A DNA stretch of 64,000 nt from Bacteroidales bacterium (GTDB lineage: Bacteria > Bacteroidota > Bacteroidia > Bacteroidales > WCHB1-69). The notes below the pieces were generated by a model that did no database searches, was not told the DNA's origin, and saw only the letters and a program-made list of their open reading frames with translations. The stretch's first letter is position 1; every line of letters starts with the position of its first letter. The stretch covers positions 1 to 64,000 of the forward strand of contig JAGCGA010000003.1 of the NCBI GenBank assembly GCA_017649855.1. The letters run 5' to 3'. Below, piece after piece: positions 48,090 through 57,255 of this stretch. The position numbers and the translations under genes are program-made.

Positions 48090-48137
48090 TCGCCTTTGTA
48101 TGGTATTTTTCCCATTTCTTATGTTAATTTAGCAATT

Positions 48138-48764
48138 ATGAACAGACATGTAATCATTATGATCGGAATAGCCTTGGTATTAGGCTGTTCTTGCCAACCG
48201 AAAGCTGAAGTAGTTTCGGAAATAGATAATATAGAAAATGAAATAAACACTACTATGGAAGATCTTTTAACACGTCGAAGTGTACGTTCCTACACGGATG
48301 AAATTCCTCCCATGGAGGTCATTGAAGAAATCTGTAAAGCCGGCACCTATGCTCCTACCGGTATGAATCGACAAAGCCCTATCATCCTTGCTGTCACCAA
48401 TCGTGAGGTGCGTGACCGTCTCAGCGAGTTGAACGCCCAAGTGATGGGTTCTGACAATGATCCTTTTTACGGTGCACCGGTTGTCTTGGTGGTGCTGGCA
48501 GACAAAAATGTACGCACCTATGTGGAAGACGGCAGTCTGGTGATGGGCAATTTGATGAATGCTGCCCATGCCAAAGGCTTAGGCTCTTGCTGGATTCACC
48601 GGGCAAAGGAGGTCTTTGAAACCGAAGAGGGTAAAAAGATCTTGAAAGATCTGGGTATAGAGGGAGACTATGTTGGCATTGGCAACTGCATCCTCGGCTA
48701 TACAGAAGGCGACTATCCACAACCTGCCCCACGTAAAGAAAACTGGGTGTATTGGGTTAAATAG
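48138..48764 (+). CDS. Nitroreductase-family lipoprotein
   Basis: 208 residues from ATG 48138, with a lipoprotein signal (IIMIGIALVLGCSC). The flavoprotein core follows: LLTRRSVRSYTDEIPP (FMN phosphate site), CKAGTYAPTGMNRQSPIILAV, AAHAKGLGSCWIHRAKEVF and the final VGIGNCILGY. This is the NADH-oxidase/nitroreductase type of about 180 residues, here carried outside the cytoplasm by a lipid anchor, which is unusual for a flavin enzyme that needs reductant. It probably forms a redox-stress transcript with the peroxidase gene upstream. Confidence 0.85.
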   Translation: MNRHVIIMIGIALVLGCSCQPKAEVVSEIDNIENEINTTMEDLLTRRSVRSYTDEIPPMEVIEEICKAGTYAPTGMNRQSPIILAVTNREVRDRLSELNAQVMGSDNDPFYGAPVVLVVLADKNVRTYVEDGSLVMGNLMNAAHAKGLGSCWIHRAKEVFETEEGKKILKDLGIEGDYVGIGNCILGYTEGDYPQPAPRKENWVYWVK

Positions 48765-48782
48765 TCATGCTCAATTAAAGAG

Positions 48783-48817
48783 AAAAGGGTGGTTTGAGAA
48801 TCTCAAGCCACCCTTTT
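48783..48817. terminator. Bidirectional rho-independent terminator
   Basis: AAAAGGGTGGTTTGAG pairs with CTCAAGCCACCCTTTT (one G-T pair) around an AAT loop. It serves both the nitroreductase gene and the convergent cysS gene. Confidence 0.85.
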
Positions 48818-48826
48818 TTATTAGGA

Positions 48827-50317
48827 TTACGACAAGCTCCACTCGGCGCCGTCCTTGGTGTCTTTCACCACGATGCCGGCGGCGTTCAGCTCATCCCGGA
48901 TCTTGTCCGACAATGCCCAGTTCTTTTCTGCCTTGGCGTTTTTGCGCATCTCCAGGACCAGGGCCATCGCTTTCTCCAGGGCGTCGTGCTCGCGGGTGTC
49001 GCCTTGCGCCAGCTCCGGTTTGATGCCTAAGATGTCGAAGAAGAAACTGCGGAAGGTGGTCTTCAACAACTCGATGTCCTCAGCAGTGAGGGTAGCATGG
49101 CCATCCTTGACTGCGTTGACGATACGTGCAGCGTCAAACAGTTCGGCAATGACCTTGGGGGTGTTGAAGTCGTCGTTCATGGCCTCATAGCAACGCTCTT
49201 GCAAAGCAGCGATGTTCTCCGTCGAGGAGCCGGATGCCTTCAGGCTGTCCAGATGACGCTCTGCAGCATACAATTTCTCCAGTCCCTTCTCAGCCGACTG
49301 TAACGCGGCATTGCTGAAGTCAACAGTGCCACGATAAGAGGCCTGCAGGACGAAGTAGCGGATGGTCATCGGGGAGTAGGCCTTCTCCAGTTTGGGATGG
49401 TTGCCCGTGAAGAACTCGTTGAGGGTGATGAAGTTGCCCAATGATTTGCCCATCTTTTGGCCTTCGATGGTGATCATGTTGTTGTGCATCCAGTATTTGA
49501 CGGAGCTCTTGCCGTTGGCGACGGTGCTCTGGCATACTTCCGACTCGTGGTGAGGGAAGAGCAGGTCCATGCCACCGCCGTGGATGTCGAATTGTTCGCC
49601 CAGATACTTGGTGCTCATGGCGGTACATTCGATGTGCCAGCCTGGGAAGCCGACGCTCCAGGGGGAGTTCCAGCGCATGATGTGCTCCGGGGCAGCCTTC
49701 TTCCAAAGGGCGAAGTCGGCGGGATTGTGCTTCTCGCTCTGGCCGTCCAGCTCGCGGGTGTTGGCCATCAGCTCGGACAGCACACGGCCGGAGAGCTTGC
49801 CATAGCCGAAATCCTGATCGAACTTGGCCACATCGAAATAGACAGAACCCTCTGAAACATAGGCATAGCCTTTTTCCAAGATCTTCTGGACCATCTCAAT
49901 CTGTTCGATGATATGGCCGGATGCGCGAGGCTCAATGGAAGGGCCCTTCACGTTGAGGGCATCCATGGCCTTGTGGTAGCTGTCCATATAATATTGTGCC
50001 ACCTCCATGGGTTCCAGCTGTTCCAGACGGGCCTTCTTGGCGATCTTGTCTTCACCTTCGTCGGCATCGTGCTCCAAGTGGCCCACATCCGTGATGTTGC
50101 GCACATAACGTACCTTGTAACCGATATGGGTCAAATAACGGAACACCACGTCAAAGGTGACTGCCGGACGGGCATGTCCGAGGTGTGGCTCCCCGTAAAC
50201 CGTCGGCCCGCATACGTACAAGCCTACATGGTCGGGGACGATAGGGGTGAGCAACTCTTTTCTCTTGGATAAGGTGTTGTATAATAAAACTTTGCCTTTA
50301 TTGTCTGTAGGGTTCAT
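48827..50317 (-). CDS. cysS: Cysteinyl-tRNA synthetase
   Basis: 496 residues of a class I synthetase. The HIGH-type motif is in [20 protein letters not shown], where the Cys is also a zinc ligand. [13 protein letters not shown] and [11 protein letters not shown] supply the remaining zinc and substrate contacts, and KMSKS appears as KMGKS in [14 protein letters not shown]-terminal anticodon-binding region follows. It charges tRNA-Cys in the cytoplasm. The gene lies 9 bases downstream of the acyl-CoA synthetase gene on the same strand. Confidence 0.96.
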   Translation of the reverse strand: MNPTDNKGKVLLYNTLSKRKELLTPIVPDHVGLYVCGPTVYGEPHLGHARPAVTFDVVFRYLTHIGYKVRYVRNITDVGHLEHDADEGEDKIAKKARLEQLEPMEVAQYYMDSYHKAMDALNVKGPSIEPRASGHIIEQIEMVQKILEKGYAYVSEGSVYFDVAKFDQDFGYGKLSGRVLSELMANTRELDGQSEKHNPADFALWKKAAPEHIMRWNSPWSVGFPGWHIECTAMSTKYLGEQFDIHGGGMDLLFPHHESEVCQSTVANGKSSVKYWMHNNMITIEGQKMGKSLGNFITLNEFFTGNHPKLEKAYSPMTIRYFVLQASYRGTVDFSNAALQSAEKGLEKLYAAERHLDSLKASGSSTENIAALQERCYEAMNDDFNTPKVIAELFDAARIVNAVKDGHATLTAEDIELLKTTFRSFFFDILGIKPELAQGDTREHDALEKAMALVLEMRKNAKAEKNWALSDKIRDELNAAGIVVKDTKDGAEWSLS

Positions 50318-50326
50318 AGTCGAATG

Positions 50327-52090
50327 TTATTTGTTGAATAATTGTTCTATCTGCTCACTGTATTTCTCGATGAGCTTATTGCGTTTCAGTTTGAGGGTGG
50401 GGGTGAGCTCGCCCGTCTGGATGGACCATTCGTAGCCTACCAGCGAGAAACTCTTGATCTTCTCGGTGTCACCGAAGAAGCGGTTGTATTTGTCCACAAT
50501 CTTCTTGAAGAGGGCTTGGACCTCCGGATGATTGATCATCTCCTCGTTGGTGGTATAGTCGATCTCATGCTGGTGACACCAGTCTCTCAGGTCAGAGAAG
50601 TTGGGGACAATGAGGGCAGCGGCGAACTTCTGGTTCTCACCAACCACCAAGATGTTGTCAATCAGTGGATCCTCGGAGAATTTGTTCTCGATGAGGGTAG
50701 GGACCACGTACTTGCCGAAGGCGGTCTTGAACATCTCTTTCTTACGTCCCGTGATCTTGACACGTCCGCCAGGTGTGAGCTTGCCCAGGTCGCCAGTGTG
50801 GAGCCAACCATCTTCATCGATGGCTTCGGCGGTCAGGTCCGGCGCGTTGTAATAGCCTTTCATGACATGCTTGCCCTTGGTGAGGATCTCTCCGTCATCG
50901 GCAATCCTGACGCGCGTGCCGGGAAGTACATGTCCGGCTGCCCCAAACTCCAGTCCGCCTTTGAAGAAGTCGCTGACCGCAATGACAGGGGCAGACTCGG
51001 TGGTGCCATAGCCCTCCAAGATAGGGATACCCATAGCCCAGAACACCCGCGCGATACGCGGCTGGATGGCAGCACCGCCTGAGACGATGACCTTGAAGTT
51101 GCCTCCTAAAGCCTCGTGCCACTTGTTCAGCACCAGCTTCCGGGCCAACTTGAGCTTGCGTTTGTAGGACTTGCTAGGGTTAAACTCATAGTTCAGTGCC
51201 ACCTGGTCAGCCCAGAAGAAGATCTTCCGCTTGATGCCGGTCATCTTGTTGCCTTGCGCCAAGATCTTGTCGTAAACCTTCTCCAAAAGACGGGGCACCG
51301 TAGTGAAAATGTCGGGTCTTAACTCTGCCATGTCCTGCTGTATCTTGGCGATGTTCTCACAATAATAGATAGGCAGACCCAAGGACTGGAAGGCATAGTT
51401 GAGCATGCGCTCATAGACGTGACAGAGGGGGAGATAACTCAGGATCCGGTTGTTTTCCGAAGTGGGAATGATGGGCAACACGCCCCGGATGTTGGTGAGG
51501 AAGTTCTCGTGTGTCAGCATGACTCCCTTCGGATTGCCGGTGGTGCCGGAGGTATAGACAAAGGAGACGACATCGTCCGGTGTGATGCTGTCTTTGATTT
51601 CTTGCAGATATTGGGGACTCGGGTTGGCGCGTCCTAACTCGATGAGCTCGCTCAAGTGGCGATATCCCAAGAGGTTACGGAATGTGTAAACCTTGTCGTT
51701 CAGCTCGGGAATGTTGGCAATGATGGCCGTGATCTTGCGCAACAACTCCCAGCCCGAAACAAAAATCAGTTTGATATTGGCATGGTGCAGGATATAGTCA
51801 TAGTCGCTCTCGCTGATGGTCGGGTAAATGGCCACATGGATGGCCCCGATCTGCATGATGGCCATGTCCAAGAAGTTCCATTCGGGACGGTTGGGCGTGA
51901 TGGTAGCCACACAGTCTCCTTTTTTGATGCCTAACTGCATCAAGCCGTAAGATATATTGTTCACGATCTGGACATACTGCTCTGTGCTGTATTTGATCAT
52001 GACACCATTCTCTTTACCACAAAGAGCGTCCTCAATGGGGAATTCCTTCAGATCACGCTCTAAAATGTCAAACAATCTTGTGATTTCCAT
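50327..52090 (-). CDS. Long-chain acyl-CoA synthetase (AMP-binding)
   Basis: 587 residues from ATG 52090. The ATP-binding loop SFVYTSGTTGNPKGVMLTH, the ILEGYGTTESAPVIAVSD block, and the hinge segment DGWLHTGDLGKLTPGG followed by ITGRKKEMFKTAFGKYVVP define the adenylate-forming family. The close fit to bacterial long-chain fatty acid CoA ligases includes the C-terminal PTLKLKRNKLIEKY. It activates fatty acids at the inner membrane for lipid synthesis or oxidation. The start is set by the TATTTTTG box at 52110-52117. Confidence 0.92.
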   Translation of the reverse strand: MEITRLFDILERDLKEFPIEDALCGKENGVMIKYSTEQYVQIVNNISYGLMQLGIKKGDCVATITPNRPEWNFLDMAIMQIGAIHVAIYPTISESDYDYILHHANIKLIFVSGWELLRKITAIIANIPELNDKVYTFRNLLGYRHLSELIELGRANPSPQYLQEIKDSITPDDVVSFVYTSGTTGNPKGVMLTHENFLTNIRGVLPIIPTSENNRILSYLPLCHVYERMLNYAFQSLGLPIYYCENIAKIQQDMAELRPDIFTTVPRLLEKVYDKILAQGNKMTGIKRKIFFWADQVALNYEFNPSKSYKRKLKLARKLVLNKWHEALGGNFKVIVSGGAAIQPRIARVFWAMGIPILEGYGTTESAPVIAVSDFFKGGLEFGAAGHVLPGTRVRIADDGEILTKGKHVMKGYYNAPDLTAEAIDEDGWLHTGDLGKLTPGGRVKITGRKKEMFKTAFGKYVVPTLIENKFSEDPLIDNILVVGENQKFAAALIVPNFSDLRDWCHQHEIDYTTNEEMINHPEVQALFKKIVDKYNRFFGDTEKIKSFSLVGYEWSIQTGELTPTLKLKRNKLIEKYSEQIEQLFNK

Positions 52091-52109
52091 AACTAAAAAA
52101 TAAAGCCGG

Positions 52110-52117
52110 CAAAAATA
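52110..52117 (-). promoter_or_regulatory. -7 box (TATTTTTG) for the acyl-CoA synthetase gene
   Basis: TATTTTTG on the minus strand, 20 bases before ATG 52090, in the short gap after the sigma factor gene. Confidence 0.5.
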
Positions 52118-52123
52118 CAATTT

Positions 52124-52735
52124 TTATATTGCATAGCGCATATTGCCCACGATGTCGGAAAGCATATTCTTGGCTCTCAGCAATTGAATCTTCACGTTGG
52201 AAAGGGAAATGTTGAGGGTTTCGGAAATCTCCTCATAGGACAACTCTTCGTAATAGCGCAACTCCACCACCTTGCGGTATTTCTCGGGTAGTTTCTGTAC
52301 GGCCGAGCGAAGCATGGAGATCCGTTGTTTGTCCATCACCACATCCTCAGGCGTCATCGTGTGGTTAGACGATGACCGGTCGATGATCTGCTCGGAGGTC
52401 ATATTGAAAAGGTCGTCGTCGATGCATTGGGGCGAATTGTTCTTGTGCCGGATATAGTCGATGCTGTTGTTGACCGCAATACGGTACAGCCAAGTGGAGA
52501 AGGCATACTGGGGCGAGTAGGCGTGCAGGTTGCGGAAAGCTTTGCCGAAGGTCTCCTGCGTCAGGTCTTCCGCATCATCGCTGTTCTTCACAATTCTCAT
52601 CATCAGATAGTAGATGCTGTCTTGATAAAGATTCACCAACTCCGCATAAGCCTTCTGATCATTGAAGTCTATTGCTTTGCGCAACAAGAGGTAGTCTCTC
52701 TTGGCTTTTTCTGTAGAATAGTTTACGTTTCCCAT
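52124..52735 (-). CDS. ECF sigma factor, RpoE-like
   Basis: 203 residues. Region 2 is DAEDLTQETFGKAFRNLHAY followed by FSTWLYRIAVNNSIDYIRHK. Region 4 is LPEKYRKVVELRYYEELSYEEISE followed by LSNVKIQLLRAKNMLSDIV. It is close to the conserved Bacteroidetes housekeeping-type ECF factors that lack a paired anti-sigma gene. None is seen here; the upstream gene is a glycosyltransferase whose TAA shares one base with this ATG, so the two are translationally coupled. Confidence 0.92.
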   Translation of the reverse strand: MGNVNYSTEKAKRDYLLLRKAIDFNDQKAYAELVNLYQDSIYYLMMRIVKNSDDAEDLTQETFGKAFRNLHAYSPQYAFSTWLYRIAVNNSIDYIRHKNNSPQCIDDDLFNMTSEQIIDRSSSNHTMTPEDVVMDKQRISMLRSAVQKLPEKYRKVVELRYYEELSYEEISETLNISLSNVKIQLLRAKNMLSDIVGNMRYAI

Positions 52736-53871
52736 TATTTGAATCTTTGGTGATGAAGATGAGCGCTGACAAAGTAGATCGGATTCAGGAAGGCGAAGAG
52801 TAGATCATAGAAGAGCAGCGCGGGAATGGTCTGTTTTTCGTTCAGTCGTTTGGCGGCAAAACCGAATACCAGATAAAGGCTGATGATGCGGACCAACGTG
52901 ATGCCTAACACAATGGCGAGCATGACGATTTGGTTGTAGGTGGCCAGAATTGCCAATACCAACGCCAGGTAAAACAGAGGGTTCAGAATACCATAGAAAT
53001 TGAGTAAGAATCTGTTTTTGGCCGTATTGTGCTTGCGAGTGTAGTAGAGCCCCTCTTTATGGTGCACCCAATACTTGTAGTAGGCCTGCCGCTGAAGAAC
53101 CGTGTAGGAGTCGGGGTCGTAAACCACGGCGGTGTTCTTCCGGCTGGCGGCCTTGCTGATGAAGATATCCTCGTCACCATATACCAGATGGTTGTGGGAG
53201 GCGAAACCACGTTGCTTGTAGAACAAGGTCTTTGTGTAGCCGATATTCTTGTGGTCGCCACGATAGGTGCTGTGGACCAAAGCCAAGGAGAAATACTGCA
53301 GGGCGGATAACATCGTGTCGAAGTGCAACATCCGGTTGATGGGGTTGTTGCGCTTCATATAGGTGCTGTATCCCAAGACAATGTGCTGGGTGTCGGAGAA
53401 TTGACTAGCCATGTGCTCCAGCCAGTGAACGGAAGAGGGGGCACATTCGGCATCCGTGAAGATCATATTCTCATATTTGGCACAACGGATGCCAATGGAA
53501 AGGGCGTATTTGTTGCCCCGAATGCTGGTGACAGCCGAATCCAAGTTGACAATATGAATGTTGTCGTATTGCTGCTGATACTCCAACAAGAGCAGCTTGG
53601 TGTCATCTTTGGAGTTGTCATTCACGATGACCAGTTCGAAGTGAGGGTAGTGCTGGTTGAGTAGGCGGGGGAGTGTCTTGAGGAGAACGGCGGCAGCATC
53701 TTTCACGACCAGAATGACCGAAACGGGAGGCGAGTCGAGCGTGACTTCTGGCGCCGGTTGACGCTTTCGGAAGGCGAACCGAGCATACAGCACATAATAA
53801 TAGAGTAACTCAATGAATGTTATGAGCGCAAATACAACAACAATCACGAGCGATAAAGTCGCATCGAACAT
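52735..53871 (-). CDS. Membrane-bound family 2 glycosyltransferase
   Basis: 378 residues from ATG 53871. One membrane helix opens the protein (LSLVIVVVFALITFIELLYYYVL). The GT2 catalytic domain follows: PPVSVILVVKDAAAVLLKTL, FELVIVNDNSKDDT, MIFTDAECAPSS (DxE in place of DxD) and GDEDIFI. Two or three C-terminal helices end it (LNPLFYLALVLAILATYNQIVML and FAFLNPIYFVSAHL). It is of the same build as polysaccharide synthases such as IcaA-type enzymes but shorter. The product is unknown. The downstream coupling with a sigma factor is conserved-looking. Confidence 0.83.
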   Translation of the reverse strand: MFDATLSLVIVVVFALITFIELLYYYVLYARFAFRKRQPAPEVTLDSPPVSVILVVKDAAAVLLKTLPRLLNQHYPHFELVIVNDNSKDDTKLLLLEYQQQYDNIHIVNLDSAVTSIRGNKYALSIGIRCAKYENMIFTDAECAPSSVHWLEHMASQFSDTQHIVLGYSTYMKRNNPINRMLHFDTMLSALQYFSLALVHSTYRGDHKNIGYTKTLFYKQRGFASHNHLVYGDEDIFISKAASRKNTAVVYDPDSYTVLQRQAYYKYWVHHKEGLYYTRKHNTAKNRFLLNFYGILNPLFYLALVLAILATYNQIVMLAIVLGITLVRIISLYLVFGFAAKRLNEKQTIPALLFYDLLFAFLNPIYFVSAHLHHQRFK

Positions 53872-53899
53872 AGGTTGGTTAGGTTTAGGTTTCAGTTTG

Positions 53900-53940
53900 C
53901 AAAAATAATTTTTTTTGCATCGTAAAATGTAGTATTTTTG
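53900..53940. promoter_or_regulatory. Divergent promoter pair: TATTTTTG on both strands
   Basis: The minus-strand box 53900-53907 serves the glycosyltransferase gene (ATG 53871). The plus-strand box 53933-53940 serves tgt (ATG 53959). Both lie the usual ~20-30 bases before the start. Confidence 0.6.
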
Positions 53941-53958
53941 CCGCAATTTACTAACAAA

Positions 53959-55092
53959 ATGAAGTTTATAATTAACAGAAAAGACGAAAAAAGCCACGCC
54001 AGAGCGGGTGTCATCACCACAGCCCATGGAGAGATTGAAACCCCCATTTTTATGCCGGTAGGCACCTTGGGGGCTGTCAAGGCTTTGCATATTAAGAATT
54101 TATATGAAGATGTGAAGGCCCAGATCATCTTGGGAAACACCTATCATCTCTATCTCAGGCCCGGCACAGAGGTCCTCAAGGCCGCTGGCGGCCTGCATAA
54201 GTTCAACGGCTGGAACCGCCCGATACTGACCGATAGCGGCGGCTTCCAGGTGTTCTCGTTAAGTCACCGGCGCAAGATCAATCCCGAGGAAGGAGTCTGG
54301 TTCCTGTCCCATATCGACGGCTCCAAACATCTGTTCAGCCCGGAGAGTGTCATGGATGTGGAACGTGCTATCGGCGCCGACATCATCATGGCCTTTGATG
54401 AGTGCATTCCATATCCCTGCGATTATGCCTATGCGAAAAAATCGATGGAGACGACCTTCAAATGGCTGAAGCGCTGCGTAAAACGGTTGGAGGAGACGGA
54501 GCCGCTCTATGGATACGAGCAGACGTTGTTTCCTATTGTGCAAGGTGGTGTGTATCATGATCTTAGAATCAAATCCGCCGAGTATTGCGACTCGGTGAAC
54601 CCGGATGGAATCGCCATCGGTGGGGTAGCGGTAGGGGAGCCTACCGAGCAGATGTACGAGATTGCAGACCTCTGCTGCAGAGCCCTTCCCGAGGATAAAC
54701 CCCGCTATCTGATGGGGGTTGGCACTCCCGCCAACATCATTGAAAACATCGCTCTGGGTGTGGATATGTTCGACTGCGTGATGCCGACCCGCAACGGCCG
54801 CAACGGCATGATCTTCACCTGGGATGGCATCTTGAATATGCGTAACGAGAAATGGAAATTCGACTTCACACCGATTGATGCCAACAGCGATCTCTTTGCC
54901 GACCAGCAATACACACGCGCATATCTGCGCCATCTGTACGTCGCTGATGAGATGCTCGGACCGATGATCGGCAGCATCCACAATTTGCATTTCTATCTGG
55001 ATCTCGTCCAGACCGCCCGTCAGAAAATTCTCGAAGGAACGTTCGCGAGCTGGAAAAATGAAATTCTCCCGAAGATATCGCAGCGACTGTAA
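53959..55092 (+). CDS. tgt: tRNA-guanine transglycosylase (queuine tRNA-ribosyltransferase)
   Basis: 377 residues. Catalytic blocks are FMPVGTLGAVKAL, GNTYHLYLRPGTEVL, ILTDSGGFQVFSLS (Asp as general acid), IVQGGVYHDLR, GGVAVGEPTEQM and VDMFDCVMPTRNGRNG (nucleophile Asp region). The enzyme swaps guanine-34 for preQ1 in tRNAs with GUN anticodons, including tRNA-His GTG. The C-terminal zinc site normally has CxCxxC plus His; here the region reads DANSDLFADQQYTRAYLRHL, without those cysteines, although IHNLHFY keeps the His. The start is ATG 53959, because an upstream TTG lies inside the promoter box. Confidence 0.94.
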   Translation: MKFIINRKDEKSHARAGVITTAHGEIETPIFMPVGTLGAVKALHIKNLYEDVKAQIILGNTYHLYLRPGTEVLKAAGGLHKFNGWNRPILTDSGGFQVFSLSHRRKINPEEGVWFLSHIDGSKHLFSPESVMDVERAIGADIIMAFDECIPYPCDYAYAKKSMETTFKWLKRCVKRLEETEPLYGYEQTLFPIVQGGVYHDLRIKSAEYCDSVNPDGIAIGGVAVGEPTEQMYEIADLCCRALPEDKPRYLMGVGTPANIIENIALGVDMFDCVMPTRNGRNGMIFTWDGILNMRNEKWKFDFTPIDANSDLFADQQYTRAYLRHLYVADEMLGPMIGSIHNLHFYLDLVQTARQKILEGTFASWKNEILPKISQRL

Positions 55093-55094
55093 CT

Positions 55095-55150
55095 GGAACT
55101 CTGAACCTTGAACTTTGACTTTGAACTATATCGACCGTCAGGTCAATATA
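55095..55150. repeat. Simple repeat and hairpin in the 55093-55370 spacer
   Basis: GAACTCTGAACCTTGAACTTTGACTTTGAAC is a run of ~7-base units, the reverse complement of the type seen at 17624-17670. It runs into a 10-bp hairpin TATATCGACC/GGTCAATATA (one mismatch) at 55127-55150, which may end tgt transcription. The rest of the 278-base spacer shows no gene. Confidence 0.55.
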
Positions 55151-55370
55151 GCCCGAATATTCAATTCTCAGGGCGATATCAGTATGCCTGCGCCAACATG
55201 TTGTTTTGTCCGATAATTTATATTATGTTAAATAGAGCTCGGGGGACAAAATAATAACAAGCGGATTTATTCAAGTCTAACGACTTTCACTACTCTTGAA
55301 TAATGATCATGAAACAATTCTTATAGTGAGGAAGGTTAGTTCCGAACAAATCAGCTTGTCAGAATAACTA

Positions 55371-56120
55371 TCAGGCTTCGTAATTATGCTCCACGCGTTC
55401 CCATTTCCGGAAACAGCTTCTGAACCGTAAGCCGATCACACCGAAAATGGCCTCCTTGAAAATGCCGGAGCTCATCTTGGAGATTCCAGCCTCACGGTCC
55501 TTGAAGATGATGGGCACTTCCACGATCTTGAATTTCAGTTTGTACATGTTGAACTTCATCTCTATCTGGAAGCCATAGCCGATATGTTTGATCTTGTCAA
55601 AATCCACACATCGCAGTGCTGACGCTCTGTAGCATTTGAAACCAGCTGTGGTATCCATGATGGGCATGCCAAGCATAATTCTCACGTACATAGATCCATA
55701 ATAAGACATCAGCAGACGTCCCATGGGCCAGTTCAAGACGTTAACCCCTTTGCAATAGCGCGATCCGATGGCCAGGTCGGCATTTTGCTCCACGCAGGCA
55801 TCGTAAAGTCGCTGTAAATCAGCGGGATCGTGACTAAAATCGGCATCCATCTCGAAGATGAAATCGTAATGGCGTGCCAACCCCCACTTGAAACCATGGA
55901 TGTAGGCAGTGCCCAGCCCCAGTTTCCCTGTTCTTTGTTCCAAAAACAGTCTGTCGGGAAACTCCTGCATGAGATTCTTCACGATATCTGCAGTTCCGTC
56001 GGGGGAATTGTCGTCAATAATCAAAATATGGACATCTATCTCCTTGTAGATCGCCCGGATGATGTTTTCGATGTTTTCCTTTTCCTTGTAAGTCGGAATG
56101 ATGACCAAACGTTTATCCAT
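55371..56120 (-). CDS. DPM1-like polyprenol monophosphomannose synthase (GT2)
   Basis: 249 residues from ATG 56120. The GT2 nucleotide-binding start is LVIIPTYKEKENIENII and HILIIDDNSPDGTADIV; the metal site is FEMDADFSHDP. LAIGSRYCKGVNVLNWP, DTTAGFKCYRASAL and IVEVPIIFKDREAG are typical of dolichol-phosphate mannose synthases and their bacterial relatives. It moves mannose or a similar sugar from a nucleotide onto polyprenyl phosphate at the inner membrane, as a donor for extracytoplasmic glycosylation. Bacteroidetes glycosylate many exported proteins, which gives a reasonable use. There are no C-terminal membrane helices. Confidence 0.87.
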   Translation of the reverse strand: MDKRLVIIPTYKEKENIENIIRAIYKEIDVHILIIDDNSPDGTADIVKNLMQEFPDRLFLEQRTGKLGLGTAYIHGFKWGLARHYDFIFEMDADFSHDPADLQRLYDACVEQNADLAIGSRYCKGVNVLNWPMGRLLMSYYGSMYVRIMLGMPIMDTTAGFKCYRASALRCVDFDKIKHIGYGFQIEMKFNMYKLKFKIVEVPIIFKDREAGISKMSSGIFKEAIFGVIGLRFRSCFRKWERVEHNYEA

Positions 56121-56131
56121 AGTAATCAATT

Positions 56132-57151
56132 TTATTTTACCAAAGTGATATAGACAGGCAGGTGGTCGCTATAACCGCCTTGATAGATACCGCCGGCAAA
56201 CATGCGCCACGGGTAATTCATGTAAGCGCCAGACTGGCTGAGCATAAAGTCTTTTCTGAAGATATGTGCCATAAAGAATTTATAGCCATGTGTGGGGTTG
56301 ACCAAACCTGCGGAGACAATCATGTTGTCGAGCAGCTCCCAGGAGTCGCGATAAGCATAGGACCCTACCCCATCGCGATACATTTGCCACATGGGGTTGT
56401 AGAGATCGTCAGGGGCCAGGTTTTTCGGATTGGTTCGGGTGCGAAGAGCTTCCATCATACTCTTGGCATTGGGGTTGTCGTTCATATCGCCCATAATGAT
56501 GATTTTGGCATTGGGAGATATGGCCATGATGGAATCGGCGATGTGGCGGGCCATTTTGCCGGCGCCCAGACGGTATATCAAAGATTTCTTCTCACCGCCG
56601 ATCTTGGATGGCCAGTGGTTGACAAGCAAGTGCACGGTGTCCTCGTCATCCAGAATGCCGCTCATGAGCCATTGGTCACGGGTGATGTAATCCGGATTCT
56701 CTGGGAAATAGAGCGAATAAGCCTTGGTGGAAAGGATCCTGAATCTGGCCGGGTTATACAGGAAAGCAACATCCACGCCTCTTCTGTCTGGCGAATCATG
56801 ATGACAGACCTTCAAATGATAGGGAGACAACTGCTCAGTCGCAACCAAGTCGAGCAAAACGGACTCGTTTTCAATCTCGGAAACACCCAATACAACCAGT
56901 CCACCAGGCATTTTTGACATCTCCGAAATCACCTGGGACAACTTCTCCAGTTTGTTGAGATATCGTTCGGTGTTCCATCGGTATTCCCCATAGGGTAAAA
57001 ACTGATCGTCGTTCTTCAATGGGTCATCGATGGTATCAAACAGATTCTCAACATTATAGAATCCTATATTGGCTCTTTGCAGGTTGGGCTGGGCGTACAG
57101 GAAGCCTTCTGCCAGAACGAAAAACAATAGTATAAAACCGATTCTTCTCAT
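56132..57151 (-). CDS. Secreted endonuclease/exonuclease/phosphatase-family protein
   Basis: 339 residues with a signal peptide (IGFILLFFVLAEGFLYAQ). The fold markers are IGFYNVENLFDT (Asn and Asp of the active site), VLGVSEIENESVLLDL (metal-binding Glu), LLVNHWPSK, IIMGDMNDNPNAKSM and the final GGYSDHLPVYITL (catalytic His). Members cut nucleic acids or phosphoester lipids and sugars; the export signal suggests nutrient scavenging, for example an extracellular nuclease. It has its own -7 box at 57172-57179. Confidence 0.88.
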   Translation of the reverse strand: MRRIGFILLFFVLAEGFLYAQPNLQRANIGFYNVENLFDTIDDPLKNDDQFLPYGEYRWNTERYLNKLEKLSQVISEMSKMPGGLVVLGVSEIENESVLLDLVATEQLSPYHLKVCHHDSPDRRGVDVAFLYNPARFRILSTKAYSLYFPENPDYITRDQWLMSGILDDEDTVHLLVNHWPSKIGGEKKSLIYRLGAGKMARHIADSIMAISPNAKIIIMGDMNDNPNAKSMMEALRTRTNPKNLAPDDLYNPMWQMYRDGVGSYAYRDSWELLDNMIVSAGLVNPTHGYKFFMAHIFRKDFMLSQSGAYMNYPWRMFAGGIYQGGYSDHLPVYITLVK

Positions 57152-57171
57152 TTTTCAAAAAAATTGGAACG

Positions 57172-57179
57172 CAAAAATA
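57172..57179 (-). promoter_or_regulatory. -7 box (TATTTTTG) for the EEP-family gene
   Basis: TATTTTTG on the minus strand, 21 bases before ATG 57151. Confidence 0.5.
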
Positions 57180-57181
57180 AC

Positions 57182-57220
57182 AAAAAAAGACAATCTCCCA
57201 ATGGAAAATCGTCTTTTTTT
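57182..57220 (-). terminator. Rho-independent terminator of recF
   Basis: AAAAAAAGAC pairs with GTCTTTTTTT around a ~19-base partly paired loop, 36 bases after the recF stop on the minus strand. Confidence 0.6.
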
Positions 57221-57255
57221 TACAGCCTCCCCTACCCTGTCTTCAGGCTATCGGT

